NCBI GenBank assembly: GCA_020466095.1
Contig: CM035807.1
Location: forward strand, 29,143,707 to 29,207,706
Reading direction: 5' to 3'
Length of the DNA: 64,000 nucleotides
DNA from: Chlorops oryzae
Lineage: Eukaryota > Arthropoda > Insecta > Diptera > Chloropidae
Positions within the stretch are counted from its first letter, which is position 1. Each line of letters opens with the position of its first letter. Positions 23,745 through 34,061 of this stretch are shown piece after piece. The notes under the pieces are model-generated. The model saw only the letters and a program-made list of their open reading frames with translations, had not been told where the DNA came from and made no database searches. The position numbers and the translations under genes are program-made.

Positions 23745-23835
23745 GACCAAAAAGTATGCATTTAAATATTATAAAAATATTCCCAATATTTCCGAACTGT
23801 ACAAATCTGTCCATTCTTGTAATTATGACCATTTA
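23745..23835 (+). mobile_element. Fragment of the CCTAAAAGTATGCAT small repeat family
   Basis: ACCAAAAAGTATGCATTTAAATATTATAAAAATATTCCC resembles the left terminus of the family, as does the downstream AATATTTCC word also seen at 22262. The inverted right end is absent, so it is a partial copy. It lies only about 140 bp upstream of a two-ended copy. Confidence 0.45.
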
Positions 23836-23839
23836 ATCC

Positions 23840-23975
23840 AGGCCTATAGAGAGGGGTGGAAAAGTGGGAATTTTCCTTAGGGCCCGGGCTTTCTGAAGGG
23901 GCCCACAATTGGCTTGGGACTATTTTTTAGTCGCACTTTTTTGTGAGGGGACCCAAAACAAAAAATAATTAAATA
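23840..23975. repeat. GGGCCC-rich fragment of probable interspersed repeat
   Basis: TTAGGGCCCGGGCTTTCTG and GAAGGGGCCCACAATTGG stand out from AT-rich surroundings. A similar composition (GGGCGGACTGGGGGTC...AAAGGGCCCATC...GGGGCCCCG) occurs near 41370-41422. The two are probably remnants of one transposon group, but similarity is low and the family is not identified. Confidence 0.3.
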
Positions 23976-24171
23976 CGTCACCTAAAAATATGCACTTAAA
24001 TATTTAAAAATGATCTATAAAATTTTTATCATTTACAAACGGAGCTTCATTACGGCTCAAAGAAGGTTCGCATAACACCAAAAAGTCGTGCTCAAGAATT
24101 CCTTTACAGATTAGAGGATTTCTCATTAAAGGATAGATTCATCATATTTATATGCATACTTTTAGGTGCTG
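23976..24171. mobile_element. MITE-like element with CACCTAAAAGTATGC inverted ends, copy A
   Basis: The left end CGTCACCTAAAAATATGCAC and the right end ATGCATACTTTTAGGTGCTG are inverted repeats over about 25 bp with a few mismatches. The 196-bp element has an internal word AAACGGAGCTTCATTACGG that matches AAACGGGAGCTTCATTTGGG in the copy at 32278-32494. There is no coding capacity. No clear target duplication is visible at this copy. Confidence 0.65.
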
Positions 24172-25291
24172 AAATAATCATCTTCAAATTCGAGGGCACA
24201 GAATTGCCTGAATATCACTCAAATAAGGCGATTGGAAATACTGAGATTCATGGGTAGTTTCAACCTCCTTTAAGGTAATATGGGTTGCACAAAAGATTTT
24301 ACAAGTCGTCGTGCTCTCAAAGCCTTAATGATGATAATAAATGACCGGATTTATGAGTCCGGCAAGAAAAATTCCCTAGTGAAACCCACAAAAATGTTGC
24401 GAGTATGATTCTTTGACGTTTTGAAATTTTTAACTGCTTGTTTTTATCATTTTCGAAAGGGTTTCTTTACAACGAAAATTACATTAAGTTAGGAGTAACA
24501 AAAAAAAAATGCTTAATTATAAAAAATAAACCCATTCAATGAACCTAAATAATTGAAAAATTCATTATAATGAACGCATTTTAACAACGTTTCTCTGCAT
24601 TCTCTGGCCAGGACTCCGCTCACACATGGCAACCATGAGTTGCGGCGTTCTTCCTCACCCCTTGGCACGAGTCCAAAATTCATTTATCAGACGCATATGT
24701 GAAAGAAAACCTAGGAAAGCAATTTAACGCACGAAACGAAAACAATAAAAAAAAATTTTTTGACGCAGTGCATTGTTAACGTGGAATGAACAACAACAAA
24801 AACAAAAAAAAATGTGCATCGCCCGAGGCCGTGGCTGCGCCACAGCGGATGGCGAGGAAAACTAAATTTTATTTTGCAGCCCATGTCGACTGAGGAATTT
24901 TAACATCGACACTACAATGCTCCTTTAAAGTTGGGCATGTTTACTGGTGTTTATTCTTTTGTTCTTTTTTTGTTTGATCATAAAGTGAATTCCACTTGTG
25001 CGCTTTTCGATATCGTTTGGCGAAAAAGAAATTCATTTAAATACCATCGTAGAATTTTGGTGGTCAGACTCCCGGGGGCTTTAGAGTAGGGCCATAAAGT
25101 AGTTTTCACTTATACATACATACATATAATGTATATGCCTTTCCCTTGAATTGATATATCCAAACTGTAATGGGCTTTGGTTTTGTATAATCCAAGAGTA
25201 GTGGGGTCACTCTCAATATGGAGAAGTCGTCGAAATAGGGAAACTTCTAAGGACAGTTGCAATGGGTCTGATGTGAGCCAGGGGCGAACCA
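24172..25291. other. Spacer, no gene seen
   Basis: AT-rich sequence with A-runs near 24501 and 24748 and a moderately G+C-rich patch at about 24815-24860. No element or gene was recognised. Confidence 0.5.
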
Positions 25292-25400
25292 AAAGCACCT
25301 AAAAGTATACTCGTGAATATTTAGGAACATCTATAAATCTTTATCAGCACAGATTGGGAATTTTAAAAGCTTTATCGAAGTCTTCGTCGATAAAAAACAT
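25292..25400 (+). mobile_element. Fragment of the CCTAAAAGTATGCAT small repeat family
   Basis: AGCACCTAAAAGTATACTCGTGAATATTTAGGAAC matches the left terminus, including the AGCACC start. The interior ATCTATAAATCTTTATCA parallels ATCTATAAAATTTTTATCA of copy A. The sequence then departs and no right terminus follows, so this is a one-ended copy. Confidence 0.5.
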
Positions 25401-27369
25401 CGCATAAGAAATGTCCACCGATTTGATTTTGGCTCTTTCCGAAAAAAAATTTACAATTCCAGAATTAATATCAAAAAAAAACATTTATAAAATTTTCAAT
25501 AATAATAATTTAATAATAATTTAATAATAATGGACTACTCCGCATCAGAGCACATATCCTTTGGCTTGTAGCCCGGAATGTGTAAAATACCAAGTCAACA
25601 GACTGTGCGAATTTACAAAAAAAAAAAAAAATAATAATAATAATAATAAGGTGGAACGATGGAATGCCTCAGCTCCCATCAAGTGGCAGCACTGAATTGA
25701 AGGATAAGTCGAAGTAGAACACAGAAGCATTGAGACCTTTTCATTGCTAACATTGCTGTTATGTCATTCTAATGCATTAATCTAATGCATGGATCGGGCT
25801 TGAACCCGACTGTAAAATCCCTATTCCAAGCTGGTTAATTCAATGAGTTCTTCGCCATTGTATATCTTTATAAAACAGATTGAAATAATTAAGATTCGAA
25901 CAGACTTTCTTCTCGCTCAAAAGCTTGCAATGTAGTAGTGTTTGTTAACAAACTCCTCCGAAACTTCTAGACCGATTCTTATGAAATTTTGTATGGGTAG
26001 ATCTGAGAATCGACCAACATTTATTTTTCATAGCCCTGAACCTCAATATTTGATCCCATCGAGCAGGGCCGGCGTTAGTGGTGGGTACGGTTGGTAGTGC
26101 TACCTAACTGAAATATTTCCAGGTGGGTAAATACCCACCTGAAAAAGTGGCTTGATTAAAAAGCAATAACAACAGAATGCCCAATACCAACGTAGATTTA
26201 TTTTCTATCATTTTGTGTTTAATAAAAAAAATTTGACCGGCCTGCGAAAACCGAATGTATATCTTTAGGTACTCAGTATCAAAAGTATCGATTAGGGCAG
26301 TCAGCTCTAGATACACAAGAAATGAAAAATTAAAAAAAAAAAAAAAAACGAAATTTAATATGACAAAAATGAAGTGTATTAACCTCCTGCACTTGTTGCT
26401 GTGTAAGATACTTTGAAAAACATTTCCACGAAACAGAAAAATGCGAAGAAAATGATAAAGTAAATGATGAAAGATTGATGAGAACGTTTTAGATTCTTTC
26501 TGCCCTGCTTAATGTGTAATGTGAGAGGGCGAAATTGGGAAGAACCATTTTCGTAGAGAATATATATGTACGTATGTATATATATTCTTTTTGTATGGGA
26601 TATTAATGAAATAAATATTTACTACGCTTATCGCATGGCTGCAATAAAATACTGAAATTCACACGCATTCAATATCTTTCGCTCGTGTCTCGGATCACGT
26701 ACATCACATTAAATGACATGTTTCCATTAGAACATTGTATCAATGTTCATCTAATGGCGGTTGTGCTGACGTGCTAGCTGTGCGTGAGACCATAAATAAA
26801 AATGGCTGCTCCTTAATAGACTCAGAAGACTCTGAAGTTCGGTCAGCATGAAAACACACTGGCCAGTCGACTAGATTAAAAGTTCGCATCGAGGATAAAT
26901 GGAAAAAGGTTTGAAATTTGGATTTCATGTTGATGAATACAAATGGATGCTGCGTTAAAAATCCATTAAACAAAAATATAACGGAAAACAGTTATATTCT
27001 TGTTTCGTTTTTTGGGAGTATTTTCTACTACTTAATTTAAAACAGAAAGGATTTGGCTTATTTGGATTGGTAAGGCAATTAAATTCTAGAGAAAACAACA
27101 TTGCAACACAGCCACATAGAAGCGTCGAAATTAAGGCTGTGAAATTTTTTAATGGATCGGCAATTTGACTGCTAATTGAACTAACGAAGTTATTCTGATG
27201 TTAACCATTCTGGTACCTGCGAGAACTACTTATATGTGGAAAAATATATTAAAGTTTCAAACCAATCTATTGGATAGTTTGGTCTGTGGGGTGTTGGCAG
27301 TGACGCGTTCAAAATTTCAAGAGCAGAATAATTTGCTTGGTGCGCGTTGCTTTGTTGCTTATTTAAGAC
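25401..27369. other. Spacer with microsatellites and one perfect palindrome
   Basis: Contains TAATAATAA repeats (about 25500-25530 and 25630-25650), poly-A runs (about 25616-25630, 26331-26348) and a perfect 22-bp palindrome at 26120-26141. Open frames here are short and carry no recognisable domains. Confidence 0.45.
26120..26141. repeat. Perfect 22-bp palindrome
   Basis: CAGGTGGGTA and TACCCACCTG pair over 10 bp with only AA between them. It is shortly downstream of a G+C-rich CAGGGCCGGCGTTAG stretch (26064-26078), which could be the end of a hAT-type element, but a convincing partner end and target duplication were not found. Confidence 0.75.
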
Positions 27370-27377
27370 TTTCAATT

Positions 27378-27477
27378 TCGGTCTGATTTTTTCACAGCAC
27401 ATTCTCAATAAGTTTTCCTATCGAAATATGAAAGAAAAAATATCTATTTTTAAAAGCGATTATATCCCAATAACCCC
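27378..27477. mobile_element. TTAA-flanked MITE family, left-truncated copy
   Basis: The interior (TTCACAGCACATTCTCAATA, then ATCGAAATATGAAAGAAAAAA) and the right end AATAACCCC followed by TTAA match the complete element at 37453-37587. The left terminus GGGGTTATTCT is missing here, so the copy is broken on that side. Confidence 0.6.
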
Positions 27478-27481
27478 TTAA

Positions 27482-28559
27482 GGGTTCTCAATGTAGTCTT
27501 ACACCCGTTGACAAGCGTGAAAGAAAGCTTCTAAAGTTACTAACGGCTTTAAAAAAAATTCCCTCAAACATTGCTACACAAATATGTCTACGAAAGAAAA
27601 ATAGGATCGTCAATCACAACGGACCCATTTTTGCCTTCTTAGCCTTTTGGCATCGTTGCCTTACTATTGACGACCAGTGTAAAGCCCCGCATTAAAAAGG
27701 TCTATAGATAATCAACCTAAAACTAAATATTCATTTGTGCCACTCCGAGGATTCAATAACGCCTCCTATCGTTTCAAAAGGCAAAAAGAAAAATCGAATA
27801 TTCAAATGTAAGAACACAACAATTTGCATATTTTTAGGAGCCATTGGGAGTTTCCTTAACAAATAAATGTTTTCGATTGATTAGGGCTACTGAACATGAC
27901 ATTTGACAACCGCAAAAAAGTTTCTAATTAATGAAACATTTTATTTGAAAATGAAAAAAAAAAAAAAACAGGGAATCCGTTGACAGTGCACCGAGCACAA
28001 AAAACACGCACCCATTACAACGCCCTTTACATGGGCTTGGTTCACACCCACGAAAAATACTTTCAAAAGTTTCCAAATAACATGCGTAATTAATGGAATT
28101 ATGTCAGAACGTTATTAAAATTAATTAAGTGTTAAACATTGAAATTTACTTTTCCACACATTCGAAATTAATTCATCACCATGAAGATCCCATTCCAGAG
28201 ACGTAGGGAAAGGATTAGATTTTCCGTTTTTCAAAATCTTTATTTTGAAGTTATTTTGGTGTTTGCATATAAAGATAGGATGGATCCTTCTGGGATCACC
28301 TTTAAAACTTCACATATTCCCGATTGCGAAATTCTTTAGTTATTAGATTAGACAGGTGAGACGAAAGGAAATTTCTTCTTCCCCTGGCCCTTCTCGCCGA
28401 CTTGGTCGATTATTTGGACAGAAGAAAATGAGTGTGTGGAAATTGGGATTCAGCTGCCTTTATAAAATCTTAAAATCATATTTCATCGTTTAAGGGCCAA
28501 GATAGAGACAGAGCAGGACAGAGAGTGTTGCACACACGACTCTCGAAATATTGTACTTT
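27482..28559. other. Spacer, no gene seen
   Basis: Unique AT-rich sequence with an A-run near 27955-27968. No conserved element found. Confidence 0.5.
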
Positions 28560-28655
28560 GGCCCGTTTGCTACCGTTCTGATTAGGTCCGGTTTAGACTA
28601 GGCAATTTTGATTGAAGAGTTGCCCACATATCTCTACAAGTAGTCGGCGGGGAGT
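28560..28655 (+). repeat. Left arm of a long inverted-repeat pair
   Basis: GCCCGTTTGCTACCGTTCTG, then GTCCGGTTTAGACTAGGC and GATTGAAGAGTTGCC, match in reverse complement the sequence at 30591-30764, which has the same words in the same order around an extra stretch of about 80 bp. A third partial copy starts at 46138. The pair encloses about 2 kb that includes a LINE remnant. Confidence 0.6.
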
Positions 28656-28965
28656 GGAATCGAGTACACTCCCAAATAAGGGTTGCAAAAAAAAAACATT
28701 CAAAGTTTCGATTTAATCGATTTTTTTTTGCTTAAGATTATGTTTTTTGGCATCGATTATGTTTTTAATCGATTTTAAATAAAATCGATTTTTTCTTTCG
28801 ATGTTAAATTTTTTTTTTGGAAACTGTCTGGCAAATGTTTAAAATATGAGCAAAACGATATACAAAATTGGAAAAAAAATACAGAAATTGACGGTCAATT
28901 CTTTTGAACGCACCTCCAAAAGAGAATATAAACTATAATTGAATATAATTAATTGACTAGTGCTA

Positions 28966-29320
28966 GGTTAGGTTAGGTAAGGTTAGGGTGGCTGCCCCCT
29001 TTAAGGGGACACATAGGCCGCGTATAGGCCCGTTGTGATACCACTCTGTGGATACCACTGTGTGGACTCATTTATGAAACGAGCCATGTCTTTTATTTTA
29101 ACAGATGGTAGCTCGGTGAGGGAGGAGAAGAAGAAGAAGAAGCCGAGCAGCCTGGATCTTCTCCTGGCCAGACTCGGGCAGTGACACATGAGGTGGCTCA
29201 CTGATTCTTTTTCCTTTCCAGATCAGCAGCTTCTATAGTGAAAAAGACCTGAATTATTGATTGACTGCTTATACATAAGGTCAAACTTGCTCTTCCATTC
29301 TTTGACAATTCCCCTTTGTA
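28966..29320 (-). pseudogene. 3' end of a decayed LINE (non-LTR retrotransposon)
   Basis: On the minus strand a frame reads through the residues GLFHYRSC, a stop, SGKEKESVSHLMCHCPSLAR and then RRSRLLG. The arrangement C, then H-x3-C-x-C-P followed by an arginine-rich stretch and LLG is the C-terminal zinc-knuckle-like region that I recall from the reverse-transcriptase protein of many insect LINEs. After the frame ends near 29001 the 3' side runs into tandem ACCTAACCTAACC words (28969-28987). The reverse-transcriptase and endonuclease domains are absent, so only the 3' tail survived, as is usual after incomplete reverse transcription. The in-frame stop shows decay. Clade (jockey, CR1, R1 or other) is undecided. 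Confidence 0.6.
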
Positions 29321-30590
29321 GTTCCGTTGAAAGGCCACTGTTATTTTTCGACTTTTACCTCATTCGCGAAGGGATAATTTTTACAATACTGTTACTCTGA
29401 AGCATTTTTGTTGTGCTCTCCCAAAAGCGGTTATCTCCCATGAGCGGACGCGACGCACAATGCTTCGATCCCATACATTTGATGGACAAAAAAAAAAAAA
29501 AAATGAAATGTCGTAGGGCAATGAAATTTGGCACAAGCCCATCAAATGGCCTAATTAAGAAATTTTTGAAGTTTCATCAAAATTGACCACATCCCCACCA
29601 CTCACCGCCCATACCAACCAAAGTTATTTTTGGCTATAAAAATGGATATTTTGCTACAAATTTCATAAAAATTGGGGGAAGAGCATATATTTATGCAATC
29701 TTATGAAAAAATAATATTTCATTGATATTGACCCCTCTTTCCTCCATTAATTTCGTATTATTTGTATTACAGTTTTCACGTTCGCGTCTTAAGTCTTTTC
29801 GCAGACAGTTCTGTTAAAAAAGCGAGAGATTTAAAGCAAAGGCTTAAGACTTAATTTTAGTCAATAATCGGGCAGATTTTTATATAATTGTAACGAAAAA
29901 CAACGAAGGTAAAGACTTATAAATGCATGCACATTTCATAAATATTCAAAAGCATACTTTTTGGCTGAATTTAACAATGTTTACTTACAAAGAAAAATTC
30001 AGTATAAATCATGAAAATATATATTTTTAAAATCTTCTTTTTCTTTATTTGTTGGTTCGATAGAAGTCTGATTTTTTCATAACTTATTAGAGGAATATAT
30101 AACGTATTGAAAATAGGAATAAAAATAAACCCGTTTTTCCGTATTTTTTTTTTTACTCCATTAAAGTTTTGTAATTTTTGAATGTCCAACCAAAAATTTG
30201 TGTTTTTCAAAGCAAAAAAATAAAACGACATTAAACCCCTTTGCCTTAAAGTATAGTTTTATTTATTACTTATATATTGAAGAAGTCAAAAAATTAAATT
30301 TGAAGTCATTTCACAAAAAACTAAATTTTTGATATTAATTTTTGTGAATCTCGACTTGAGCGAGTTTTTTTGTTAAAGCAGTTTTGCTTACAATCGTCTA
30401 AGTTGAGCACCCTCTAGGGGTGATCTAAAGAGTCAAACCATAAATATTTTTCTATAAATATATTAGTTGTTTTATTTTCTTTCCGAAAATATATATATTT
30501 CATCAATATATTAAAACAATTATTTTTTTTGATTTTTGTCTATTTCTTCCATTAATCAAAAATTGATTTTTTCTTAAATTTTACAACTCT
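29321..30590. other. AT-rich DNA between inverted arms, no gene seen
   Basis: Contains an A-run near 29490-29504, several A/T-rich short frames and no recognisable domain. It lies between the arms at 28560 and 30764 and could be the interior of a larger foldback or DNA element, but nothing in it resembles a transposase. Confidence 0.4.
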
Positions 30591-30764
30591 ACTCCCCATC
30601 GCCTCCTTGCCAACAAGTGTTGGCAACTCTTCAATCGGAATTGCCTAGTCTCAACCGGACCTTAAAGTTTTCGTTGCGAAAAACAAAAAAATTTCTATGA
30701 AAATGTTAACATTTTGAGAGGATATTGTGACGATAAACATTAACCGGAACAGTAGCAAATGGGC
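30591..30764 (-). repeat. Right arm of the long inverted-repeat pair
   Basis: Read on the minus strand it begins GCCCATTTGCTACTGTTCCG and later gives GGTCCGGTTGAGACTAGGC, GATTGAAGAGTTGCC and ACTTGTTGGCAAGGAGGCG. The left arm lacks the internal stretch of about 80 bp between the first and second words. The match at 46138-46180 keeps part of this stretch (TTAAAGTTTTCGTT), so the right arm is probably closer to the family's full sequence. Confidence 0.6.
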
Positions 30765-32277
30765 ATTAAATTATTTAAAGCACACTTTTAGGATATTTTT
30801 GCTGTCATATTTATAGGCAGACAAATACCTATTTGAATTGAGCCCTAAAATTATACAAGTCGGTATTTTGAAATGTGTCCGATTCGGGAACTCCGTTATT
30901 TTCTTGAAAACACGCCTATTTATACACGCCTTCAGAAGGTTATTATGGAATTTCACGGATCATTTAAAAACTGGAACTATGAATTCATTTATCTTTCCTT
31001 AAATATTTACGTGCATACTTTAAGGGCTCAATTGAAATATTGTTTGCTCTGGTTATGGTTAATTTTGTTCAAATAGAGTTGCCATCTAGAACCATCGCCA
31101 AAACAAATACAATGAGAACAAAAGTTAAACGATCTATGTAGGTAGAGAATAAAAATAAAAAATTATAATTCTTTCAGCTCTACGGATTAAACCCACATTT
31201 GAAGCTTTGAATTTCATTTTATGCATGTGTGATTTCCGCCCCCGCCCCGCTCCCTCTTCATGCATCATGGCTTCACGCACTTTCATTCACTGTGCAAATG
31301 ATGTCTCATTTCAATGTGTCACCGCAAGCCCCATTCTCGGATACTTGATTGTTTGCTTTCACCGGTCGTGTATTTTATTTATGAACTTACATATTTACTT
31401 TTCACTTCATTTGCTTGGCGCTCAGTGGGCGTGTAAAGAGCGCGTGTATGTGTGCGTGCGTAAGTGTTGCGCCATGGCAATTAATGTAAACGCAATAGAA
31501 GAATGTCATTATCCGTGGTTTCCTTTCTTATTTCGTTTACAGCGGCGGCTATTTAATGGTTTGTTTGAATAATGAACAATGCCGCAAATTTTTTTAAATT
31601 ATTAAATTTAATCAATTAACTTTTCAGTAAACAACCCCACCGTTTGCACCCGGTGGGGTGGCGGGGGGTTGGTTTAAGTTCTCAATGAATGAGATAGTCA
31701 ATTAACTAAACGGGGAGCACTTTCCGGGTACTTTAGGGGGAGTGGGGGGATAACTGGTCAAAGAAGTGTAGATCAATTGATTTTTTCTTTTCCTTGGTTC
31801 AGAACAAATGATATCGTAGAACTCTAAATGACTACAAGATGTTCACAGTCGAAGTTGTTAAATGAGGTGTGGTTTCAATTCAAAGACCTTTGCGAATCAA
31901 GAGGACATATTACTGGAATATTTCTTACTGGCCGGGGATCAGTTCGACAGTAGTTGAAATCGCTGCCCGGTATATGTTGGCTGATTGACTCGAACTCCGT
32001 TAGCTATCGCGGGGCGTTCCAGAGGATAAAACAGTTGAATTTTTTTTTGAGGGGCTAAGAGGGCTTCTAAATGCTAAGTTCCTGATTTTCAATACTTTTC
32101 TTCATGTCTGGTATGCCCTAGTTTTGTAACTTGCCATTAATGCTGACAGGTCTGAGACTTATAAGCGAGATCTCGAAATAAATAGAGGATATTTTTATTC
32201 ACTGAGTTTAAATAGGTTCTTCCTGCGGCATCTTCTTCTCTTAATTTTAAATAGGGCAACAGATAAAATTTAAATAT
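30765..32277. other. Spacer, no gene seen
   Basis: A plus-strand open frame at 31207-31572 has no family resemblance and no splice support. A strong G+C hairpin (ACCCCACCG facing CGGTGGGGT, 31634-31659) and a G-rich patch follow. A decamer ATTTAAATAT ends the stretch at 32268-32277, next to a MITE-like element. Confidence 0.45.
31634..31659. repeat. G+C-rich hairpin
   Basis: ACCCCACCG and CGGTGGGGT pair perfectly over 9 bp around an 8-base loop, in otherwise AT-rich DNA. It is followed by a G-run. Its role is unknown; it may be an accidental palindrome. Confidence 0.6.
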
Positions 32278-32494
32278 CAGCTCCTAAAGGTATGCATTAG
32301 AATATTTAAAATCCCAATTAATATCAATTTAAGCCTTTAAAAACGGGAGCTTCATTTGGGTTTTGAAGAGTCCCGCATATCTTTCAAAACCCTTCCTGAT
32401 GTGATGTGATTAAATGGGCAAACCTACAAGAATGACCAGATTTGTCACTTTCGGATATATACGGTATATTCAAATGCATTCTTTTGGGCGCTGG
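32278..32494. mobile_element. MITE-like element with CACCTAAAAGTATGC-type ends, copy B
   Basis: The left end CAGCTCCTAAAGGTATGCAT and the right end ATGCATTCTTTTGGGCGCTG are inverted repeats of about 25 bp with several mismatches. The 217-bp element is flanked by the identical decamer ATTTAAATAT (32268-32277 and 32495-32504), if the last base at 32494 is counted as part of the element. A duplication of 9-10 bp would suit a Mutator-like transposase, but the decamer is AT-rich and partly palindromic, so chance is possible. The interior matches copy A at 23976-24171. Confidence 0.6.
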
Positions 32495-32504
32495 ATTTAA
32501 ATAT

Positions 32505-32940
32505 TTTCTGTTTCCCTTACTTTAAGCAAATAAAATATTCCCCTATATGCAAAATGTCGGATTAGGTAAATGATCCGGAAGCTCTTGACTCCTCCTTTTC
32601 CTTCTTGGGGCACTCCTTAGACACTTCCTGACCAACACTCCCGTTCGTTCAGTTATGAAAAACGTTGACGTAAAATCCCCTCAACATTTTTTATTTTAAT
32701 TTTTTTTTTTTTTTTTTCAATCTGGCATGTGGCCAAAAAAAGGTTGCCGCCCGCTGGTTTTTCGGCTTGCGATTTCAAATGATGGCATAAAGCTGAATGT
32801 CAGCCACTGGAACATTAGCCTCAAGGAAGCATCTCTGAACGTTTAGTTGGAAAAGCAAACATACATAAAAAAAAAAAATCTTCTTCCCTTTTGCAATTGA
32901 AATTGATTTGGAAATGAAATTTCCTTAAAATTTACTAATG
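32505..32940. other. Spacer upstream of the exon
   Basis: Contains a T-run near 32700-32718 and a hAT-end-like word, TGGCCAAAAAAAGGTTGCCG, near 32732, but no matching second end. No coding sequence seen. Confidence 0.4.
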
Positions 32941-32970
32941 CTTTCCTTCTTCATCCTCTTTTCTTTGCAG
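32941..32970 (+). other. Predicted 3' splice site (acceptor)
   Basis: A pyrimidine-rich run (CTTTCCTTCTTCATCCTC, then TTTTCTTTG) ends in CAG at 32968-32970. This is a strong acceptor for flies. An exon starting at 32971 would lead into the reading frame at 33476. Confidence 0.55.
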
Positions 32971-33475
32971 CAACCAAAGCCAAGGGACTGGAATTTTGCA
33001 AACAAAAACAGAAAAGAAATATAAAAGCCTGCTATTAATGATAGCTAATGTGAAAAGTATGTTTTTAAGGCTTGAAAATTCTTCACATTCTCTCAAGTGA
33101 TAACAAAAATATCTAAAGCCCAACAAATACGTGGCATAAATGACACTCGAAATCCCAAGGATTTAACCGAACGCAATATTCAAATAAACACTTCAAACAA
33201 AAAGAACTGAAAAGAAAAGAAAAGAAACGAAGACAACACGAGGAAATAAAAGCAAACAACACGCATATTTAACAATTTAAATGAAAAAAATAAATAAATC
33301 AAAATAAAAAAATTTTTTAATGGAATAAAAAAAAAGAGAGCAGAAAAAAAAATAATACCACAACTCGAACAAAAGCGAAACAATTCTGTGGCAATTGTAT
33401 GGCTGTTATGCGAAATCAAATTAAGGGTCTTTTAGTGTCGAAGCAAAAAAGTGAAGCAAAGAAGATAACGAAGTT
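32971..33475 (+). other. Predicted 5' UTR portion of the exon
   Basis: The sequence between the acceptor and the first ATG of the long frame is A-rich and poor in long open frames. An in-frame TGA lies a few codons before 33476, so the reading frame cannot extend further upstream within this exon. It is therefore probably untranslated leader, joined by splicing to a first exon outside or unrecognised in the window. Confidence 0.45.
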
Positions 33476-34055
33476 ATGAGCTCGCAACAAATAATGTTCG
33501 AATTAAATATGGATCCAGAATCGCTTAACATATCCGCTTCCAACAATTGTAGGTCTGACTTTAAACGTCAGCGGCAGAAAGAACAACAACAACAAGAACT
33601 ACAACAGAAGAACGAGCAAAACCAACATGACGAAGAGAAACAACAAAACCACTGCTCCTACCAACATTTCCACCACCGCGACAACGCGGACAGCGACGGC
33701 GACAATTGCGATGACGACGACCTCGACAGCGACCACCACTGGCAAAAACGCCACCAATATGGATTCCAATCACAGCGACAAGAGCAGCAACAGCAACAGG
33801 AGCAGAAAAAGAAAAAGAGCCATCAACGTCAACGACAGCAGATACATCGAAGTTGTATGCGAATCACGTTACGTCATTTCCCCTCGGCCTGCCTTTCGAC
33901 GTTATATCTTTGGTGGCTCTTCGGGATATGCATAATATTTTTCACAAATGGCGGACGCAATTGGCCCGAATCGGAAATTACGAAAATGCCAGCTTTTGTT
34001 GCTAGCGCTTCGTATTTGGAACCCGACGAACTGATACACGAACTGGATCGACCAG
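33476..34055 (+). CDS. First coding exon of a probable secreted or membrane protein
   Basis: The frame opens at ATG 33476 (G at -3). Its first ~125 residues are low complexity: glutamine-rich runs, an acidic DSDGDNCDDDD patch and a KKKK patch. A second in-frame ATG at 33857 starts MRITLRHFPSACLSTLYLWW and continues LFGICIIFFTNGG, a textbook signal peptide: basic start, hydrophobic core of about 19 residues, and a plausible cleavage site after TNGG. The exon would end at G 34055, before GTGAGC, leaving a phase-1 intron; the frame stops 26-28 bases into that intron. Signal-peptide exons with phase-1 donors are common in receptors and extracellular-domain proteins. Either the start at 33857 (poor context) is used and the Q-rich part is 5' UTR, or the product has a long N-terminal extension before a signal anchor. 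CAA/CAG tracts keep frames open by chance, so frame length alone is weak evidence. I do not recognise the gene. Confidence 0.5.
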
Positions 34056-34061
34056 GTGAGC
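34056..34061 (+). other. Predicted 5' splice site (donor)
   Basis: CCAG followed by GTGAGC matches the fly donor consensus. It interrupts the frame after the first base of a codon (phase 1). Downstream the frame reaches a stop at 34082-34084, as expected for intron sequence. Confidence 0.5.

Noticed and set aside
26064..26244. Possible hAT element from CAGGGCCGGCG to CCGGCCTG
   Set aside because: The ends pair over only a few bases and no 8-bp duplication flanks them.
28969..28987. GGTTAGG repeats as a telomere-like array
   Set aside because: Only three to four imperfect units, located at the 3' side of a LINE remnant; flies do not use this telomere repeat.
31207..31572. 121-codon plus-strand open frame
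   Set aside because: No recognisable domain, no clear splice sites and no codon-bias signal visible by eye.
33627..33935. Alternative frame rich in T, A and S residues
   Set aside because: It overlaps the exon's main frame, is kept open by CAA/CGA-type repeats, and has a stop before the predicted donor.
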